Origin: an uncultured Muribaculaceae bacterium
GTDB taxonomy: Bacteria > Bacteroidota > Bacteroidia > Bacteroidales > Muribaculaceae
Length of the DNA: 50,318 bases
Reading direction: 5' to 3'
NCBI GenBank assembly: GCA_910579105.1
Contig: CAJTRT010000016.1
Coordinates: forward strand, 1 to 50,318
In this document: positions 50,307 through 50,318 of the stretch, piece after piece
How positions within the stretch are numbered: position 1 is the first letter of the stretch
Layout of the letters: each line of letters begins with the position of its first letter
Position numbers and translations under genes: made by a program
The notes under the pieces: generated by a model
The model's database searches: none
The model's input: the letters and a program-made list of their open reading frames with translations, nothing else
What the model was told of the DNA's origin: nothing

Positions 50307-50318
50307 ATAAATTCGGTT

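Overview
The window is GC-rich chromosomal DNA from a Bacteroidota bacterium. It most likely belongs to the order Bacteroidales and to a Muribaculaceae-like gut lineage, though that placement is inferred from gene content and not proven. Supporting features are TonB-dependent receptors paired with surface lipoproteins, DUF5689/DUF6048/DUF6452/DUF4831/DUF5063/DUF4199-type proteins, type IX secretion (T9SS) sorting domains, and promoters of the Bacteroidota form TTG-N19/20-TAnnTT(T/C)G. I see no rRNA, tRNA, CRISPR array, phage or transposase gene.

Layout. Bases 1-4.1 kb (minus strand) hold the start of an inositol-monophosphatase-family gene, an OprO/OprP-type porin, a class A acid phosphatase and a DEAD-box RNA helicase. 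Bases 4.2-8.4 kb (minus) form a three-gene unit: a PsiD-like pyruvoyl decarboxylase, a GadC-like amino-acid antiporter and an MFS carrier. Bases 8.7-15.1 kb (minus) encode a TonB-dependent receptor and two OB-fold/choice-of-anchor-J surface lipoproteins; the second lipoprotein gene is interrupted by an in-frame TAG. Bases 15.6-20.2 kb (minus) are a housekeeping run (yicC-like, gmk, nadD, DUF5063, ligA). Bases 20.3-24.1 kb (plus) carry tsaB, a Nudix hydrolase, an LtaS-like membrane enzyme and an orphan vsr. Bases 24.1-30.8 kb (minus) hold a DbpA-like helicase with a DEYD motif, a degenerate Rieske-like lipoprotein, an SRPBCC protein, pyrE, rpiB, DUF6048, DUF6452, a GT2 glycosyltransferase and DUF4199.

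Bases 30.9-32.5 kb (plus) encode a secreted endonuclease I. Bases 32.7-42.9 kb (plus) are a complete vitamin B12 capture operon. It has a promoter, a cobalamin riboswitch with an intrinsic terminator, a BtuB-type receptor, a BtuG-type propeller lipoprotein, a BtuH-type candidate lipoprotein, and two further propeller proteins with T9SS-type C-termini, followed by a terminator. Bases 42.9-48.3 kb (plus) hold nnr, DUF4831, speA and truA. The right end has an acetyltransferase and an alpha/beta hydrolase in visibly more AT-rich DNA.

How the genes may work together. The B12 operon is the best-supported system, and its extra T9SS-type propellers are the unusual part. The decarboxylase-antiporter pair looks like an amino-acid/amine exchange module built on a pyruvoyl enzyme rather than a PLP enzyme. 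The TonB/OB-fold lipoprotein operon and the endonuclease share a C-terminal domain, and the porin and phosphatase lie nearby, so a nucleic-acid and phosphate scavenging theme is plausible but inferred. Five small GTAGGGAC-type inverted-repeat elements (REPIN-like) are scattered between genes.
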